Assembly (NCBI GenBank): GCA_951799445.1
Contig: OX637296.1
Location: forward strand, 13,082,001 to 13,146,000
Direction of reading: 5' to 3'
DNA length: 64,000 bases
Source: Pseudisothecium myosuroides
Taxonomy: Eukaryota; Streptophyta; Bryopsida; Hypnales; Lembophyllaceae
The notes beneath the pieces are model-generated. The model worked only from the letters and a program-made list of their open reading frames with translations, did not search any database and was not told the DNA's origin. Below, piece after piece: positions 60,900-64,000 of this stretch; the stretch's first letter is position 1, and each line of letters begins with the position of its first letter. The translations under genes were made by a program, and so were the position numbers.

Positions 60900-61794
60900 A
60901 ACCTTCAAAAACTCTTAACTTAATCATACGGTATCCAAATAAGTAAATCTTTAGTGCATTGAAATCCTCTTAAAAATGGGGACTAAAGGTCCATTCACAC
61001 TCGTAAAAGCAAACGCACTCAGCATCTGCAAGCCACGAGATTCAGTCCCCTACAGTATCAACTCACACCAAGTTGCCAATAAGTGCATTGAATCTCGATC
61101 ATCTGCCAAAAGGTCAAAATAAAATGTCTTCCCTAATAAACGATCTCCCAATCTCGGCTTTCAAAAAGAGAGCACAAGAACGGGCCTAAACCCAAATGAG
61201 CTAACTAAAGGTAGAGCCAGATGAAAATCGATTACGAACCTTTGTTGTGTACCGCTAGCTGTTGATATGTTGACGGCTCACAAGGGTTCGCAATGCACAT
61301 GGCCTTCAATCGACACTCAGTTACGGCCATCCCCTTTTCTCCAGCTAGTACAGTACTGAAAACCTGATCCTGCAGCGATTTGATCGGGAGTTAATCTGTG
61401 GAGACCAAACCTTTATAAGCTCTACTACAGTATACCCTTGTAAAACTCCGTAGCTAGCTGCAGCACCTTGATCAGGATTGAATACTGCAACGTGGAGGAT
61501 TAACCAGAAGGGTTTCAGAGTCGACTCAACAGCAGAGAGCTGCCTTGAAAGACACAAATATACTTGACGTGAAGTGTCGGTCATCTCTCTCACAGTCTCG
61601 TTCAATCAGCGGAATTACACTTCAGAGTACGTACCAATCAAGGTGAAGAAGGTGTGCTCATGACGGCATTCAATCACTGGCAACAAACGCAACACCTGCG
61701 TCATCAGCGTCACGCCTGATGCACTTCTGTACGATGCCAATGACTTAACCATTTTATGTGCAAATACTATTTTTGAATTCATGCATGTGGTGGA
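60900..61794. other. intergenic DNA
   Basis: No gene recognised. The minus frame at 61345-61605 has no domain. Confidence 0.35.
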
Positions 61795-62023
61795 TTAACC
61801 CTGAAGCGCTCCGACGTCCATATTCTGGACGATGAACAGAGCGCTTCAAGGCACTGTTTAGCCCAGTTAACTTCTCATTCATCCACTGTAATATTTGGAT
61901 CCAGAAAAGACAACCTTCCTTAGTGACCAAATTCAAGCAATTCCAGAAAATGATGTTTTTGTACAAAGATATAAGTAAAAATGTGCAAAATTTCAAGAAA
62001 GGATTGAGACATTTAGGGGTTAA
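61795..62023. mobile_element. TTAA-flanked MITE, small group, 229 bp
   Basis: The ends are TTAA-CCCTGAAGCGC and CATTTAGGGG-TTAA. The interior, ending with AAAGATATAAGTAAAAATG and CAAGAAAGGATT, matches 62121-62333. Next to the left end an internal short palindrome (GAAGCGCT and AGCGCTTC) is present. Confidence 0.8.
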
Positions 62024-62120
62024 TACAGTATGGGCATTGTATGTGGGCGTTGAAGTGCATGGTGTAAAATTTGCACCCACATGTAATTGGCCTCCATTTA
62101 GGGAGGTGTCATTTGGTGTT

Positions 62121-62333
62121 TTAACCTCTTAGCTTTGCAATGCCCAAAATTTGGACTATGAAGAGAGAGGTTCCAGGTGTGTTTTTTTACCACAGAATTT
62201 CTCATTCATTTAAACAACACTTGACTTTTTTTTTAAACTTTCTATGTGATAAAATTGAGGTTGATACTATCTATAAAGATATAAGCAAAAATATGCAAAA
62301 AATCAAGAAAGGATTCAAGCGCTAAGGGGTTAA
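62121..62333. mobile_element. TTAA-flanked MITE, small group, 213 bp
   Basis: The ends are TTAA-CCTCTTAGC and GCTAAGGGG-TTAA. It is homologous to 61795-62023 in the same orientation. Its right TTAA is also the left TTAA of the next element. Confidence 0.8.
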
Positions 62334-62562
62334 TCCATAAACGCAGTGGCGGACATTTGGTGTCCAATGAATGATGAAAAATCCTCCTGTGTAGGACAGA
62401 AGTACAACTATTCATCTACAGAATTTTGTGTGGAAAGGAGAGATCTTGTACAATAGTTTGACTTCCAATGAGTGCTTTTGCTATCTCTTAAGCCAATGAT
62501 TCACATGGTAATGAAAAGGGATCATGGTTTCTAGGGTCACTCCTTCGTCCTTTAAGAGTTAA
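62330..62562. mobile_element. TTAA-flanked MITE, small group, 233 bp
   Basis: The ends are TTAA-TCCATAAACGC and CCTTTAAGAG-TTAA. The interior matches 12854-13081, including CTTCCAATGAGTGCTTTTGC and a GTCCAATGAATGA-type block. It abuts the previous element through a shared TTAA. Confidence 0.78.
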
Positions 62563-63480
62563 ATGTCTCGTGCCCACCTCCCTCCAAAAAAAATAAAAGT
62601 GGAAAGCTCAATAAAATTAGGAAAAATGTCCTTTTGCCCCCCATACCCCCAAGTGGATATTCATTACAAGTAGAGTCTTGTATGAAATAACTTAGGTATA
62701 TGGGGAGTATAAGATCTCCAACGCCTATATGAGCTCTACAAAATCTAGCGCCTCTCTTGAATCTTATCCTCATATAAGTGAATTGAGGTGGTTCCCTACC
62801 TAATGTATGTTTCCTTAGGCCTTGATCTTTGTGTTGTGTACTTTGATTCCAAAGTTATCAAGTACAATTGTGTAACTTAATCAATCTTTTCAAGGTGTAG
62901 TCAAAATCTTCTTAAAATCTCAAGGTTGTCAATAATTGTGCTCGTGCCCAATGTGTATTCCAATGTATATTTTAGGCTCTAGAATGCATGAACAACTTTG
63001 CTTCAAATTTGTAGTTTCTTTCTTAGTATAGACCATTCAAAAGTTAAAAATATACCATTAGGGCCAATATACCGTTAGGACTAAAGATGCTCTAAGGTAG
63101 ACCAACCCAATTCCATTTACTACCCAATTTTATTATCGTATTTTTGGCACCAATTCCATTCACAAAAACATCCAAATTTGTTCATTTTCTAACAAAATAA
63201 GTGCATTAATGCCAATAAAGGGTAACGTGTTAGTCCTTTATTGGTGGTTATTAATAATTAAGGTGGTTATTACTTAAGGTCATTAAATACATACAAAGGT
63301 GGTTATGGGTTGTTTAGGGGACGTTTATGAATCACTCTATGGGTGGTTTTCTAATTTCAAAGGAAATCGCTCTAAAAATTTACAGATGTTATAATTTTAA
63401 TTGAAAAATTATAATTCCACTTGGATTTGATTCCTAAAACAGGCGCACACCTCTAAAAATTATATGCCCCTTTTGGAATT
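62563..63480. other. AT-rich intergenic DNA
   Basis: No gene recognised. Confidence 0.4.
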
Positions 63481-64000
63481 GGCTCAAAAATATTCAGATT
63501 TCTAGTTTATATGGTAATACACTTGTCTATCTTAGAATGAATAAAAGCTTTACAAATAGAAAAAATTTAATATTTTAGAAAAAAAATTCTAAGAATTTAA
63601 ATTTGAATTTTTGCGATTTTTCATAACATTGTTTAATTTTCCGAGGGGGTCCCTTTTGCCCCCCTCCCAAAATGAGGAGCCCCCTGCAAATGACATCCAG
63701 TGCCTCTGACATAAGACGCTCTGCCTACCAATCAGACTATCTCTGCATTATAACTTAACTGTCTCCAAGGTATCTTGGCAGGAATGATACCTCTACCTGG
63801 GGGGAGGCTCCTTGGCGAGTTAACAATGTTATGTTTTGAGCTGCTTGTGAGTTCATTTTTGAGCTTTTTGTGGTATAACTTTTGCTCCCAAGTACCAATT
63901 GAATAAAAAGTACATATTCCCACAAAGCTAATTAGTTTTTCTATCTTATGAGAAAGTTTCAAAAAAATTTACCAAAAATTGAGGTTATGGAAACCTACCT
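63481..64000 (-). mobile_element. partial copy of the ~0.95-kb TTAA-element group, cut by window end
   Basis: Blocks matching copy A appear in the same order: GAATGAATAAAAGCTTTACA, then poly-A/T with GCCCCCCTCCC, then GAGCTTTTTGTGGTATAACTTTT, TTCCCACAAAGCTAAT and TTTTTCTATCTTATGAGAAA. An unrelated stretch (about 63665-63820) interrupts the match. The outer end lies beyond 64000. Confidence 0.55.

Noticed and set aside
63690..63750. Minus-strand sequence resembling a tRNA D-arm (TTGGTAGGCAGAGCG-like)
   Set aside because: No matching acceptor stem, no anticodon stem of normal geometry and no GGTTCGA-type T-arm follows; at most a tRNA-derived fragment.

Overview
This is an AT-rich, gene-poor stretch of a land-plant nuclear genome. 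Two protein genes are certain and one multi-exon gene is well supported. The certain genes are a BELL (BEL1-like, TALE class) homeobox transcription factor at about 38.3-43.2 kb on the + strand, and a plant sucrose/H+ symporter (SUT/SUC) at 57.8-59.6 kb on the - strand. BELL plus SUT places the window in a land plant (established family knowledge). A single-exon SUT, an unusually long BELL protein (about 1050 residues) and a candidate ciliary-type gene together suggest a seedless plant with swimming sperm, such as a bryophyte or lycophyte. That last step is inference.

Layout. 0-1.6 kb: no recognised gene. 1.66-8.26 kb (- strand): about 20 short exons encoding an unrecognised protein of roughly 970 residues that carries about eight copies of a short Cys-Ser/Thr-Phe-x-Pro-x-Ile/Val-Asn/Asp motif; nearly all introns are phase 0. 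8.3-11.3 kb: GC-richer non-coding DNA ending in a ~285-bp tandem repeat. 11.3-36.4 kb: AT-rich intergenic DNA filled with small non-autonomous DNA transposons. 36.5-38.26 kb: GC-rich 5' region of the BELL gene with a purine tract, an ATG-rich GATGGC repeat, short upstream ORFs and a strong G-quadruplex motif. 38.27-43.16 kb: the five-exon BELL gene. 43.2-57.6 kb: transposon-rich intergenic DNA. 57.84-59.61 kb: SUT. 59.7-64 kb: intergenic, with a hairpin, three adjacent small elements and a partial copy of the main family at the window edge.

The most striking structure is the repeat landscape. At least eleven elements have termini of the form TTAA-CCCCTAAAG ... CTTTAGGGG-TTAA. A TTAA target plus termini beginning CCC is the signature of the piggyBac superfamily, but no copy carries a transposase, so these look like piggyBac-type MITEs in a plant genome. 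They fall into a ~0.92-0.97 kb group (five full copies plus one partial), a 0.65 kb copy and a ~0.21-0.25 kb group (five copies). Other families present are Stowaway-like MITEs (TA target, CTCCCTCCGT termini), a CACTA-like miniature element, a family with 4-bp target duplications, a GGGTGATTGCAAGAAA-terminus family including a 1.1-kb near-complete foldback, and a Mutator-like insertion nested in a TTAA element.

The three genes show no functional linkage. I see no tRNA, rRNA, CRISPR or prokaryotic features. Exon coordinates come from reading frame, splice consensus and phase consistency, without transcript data.
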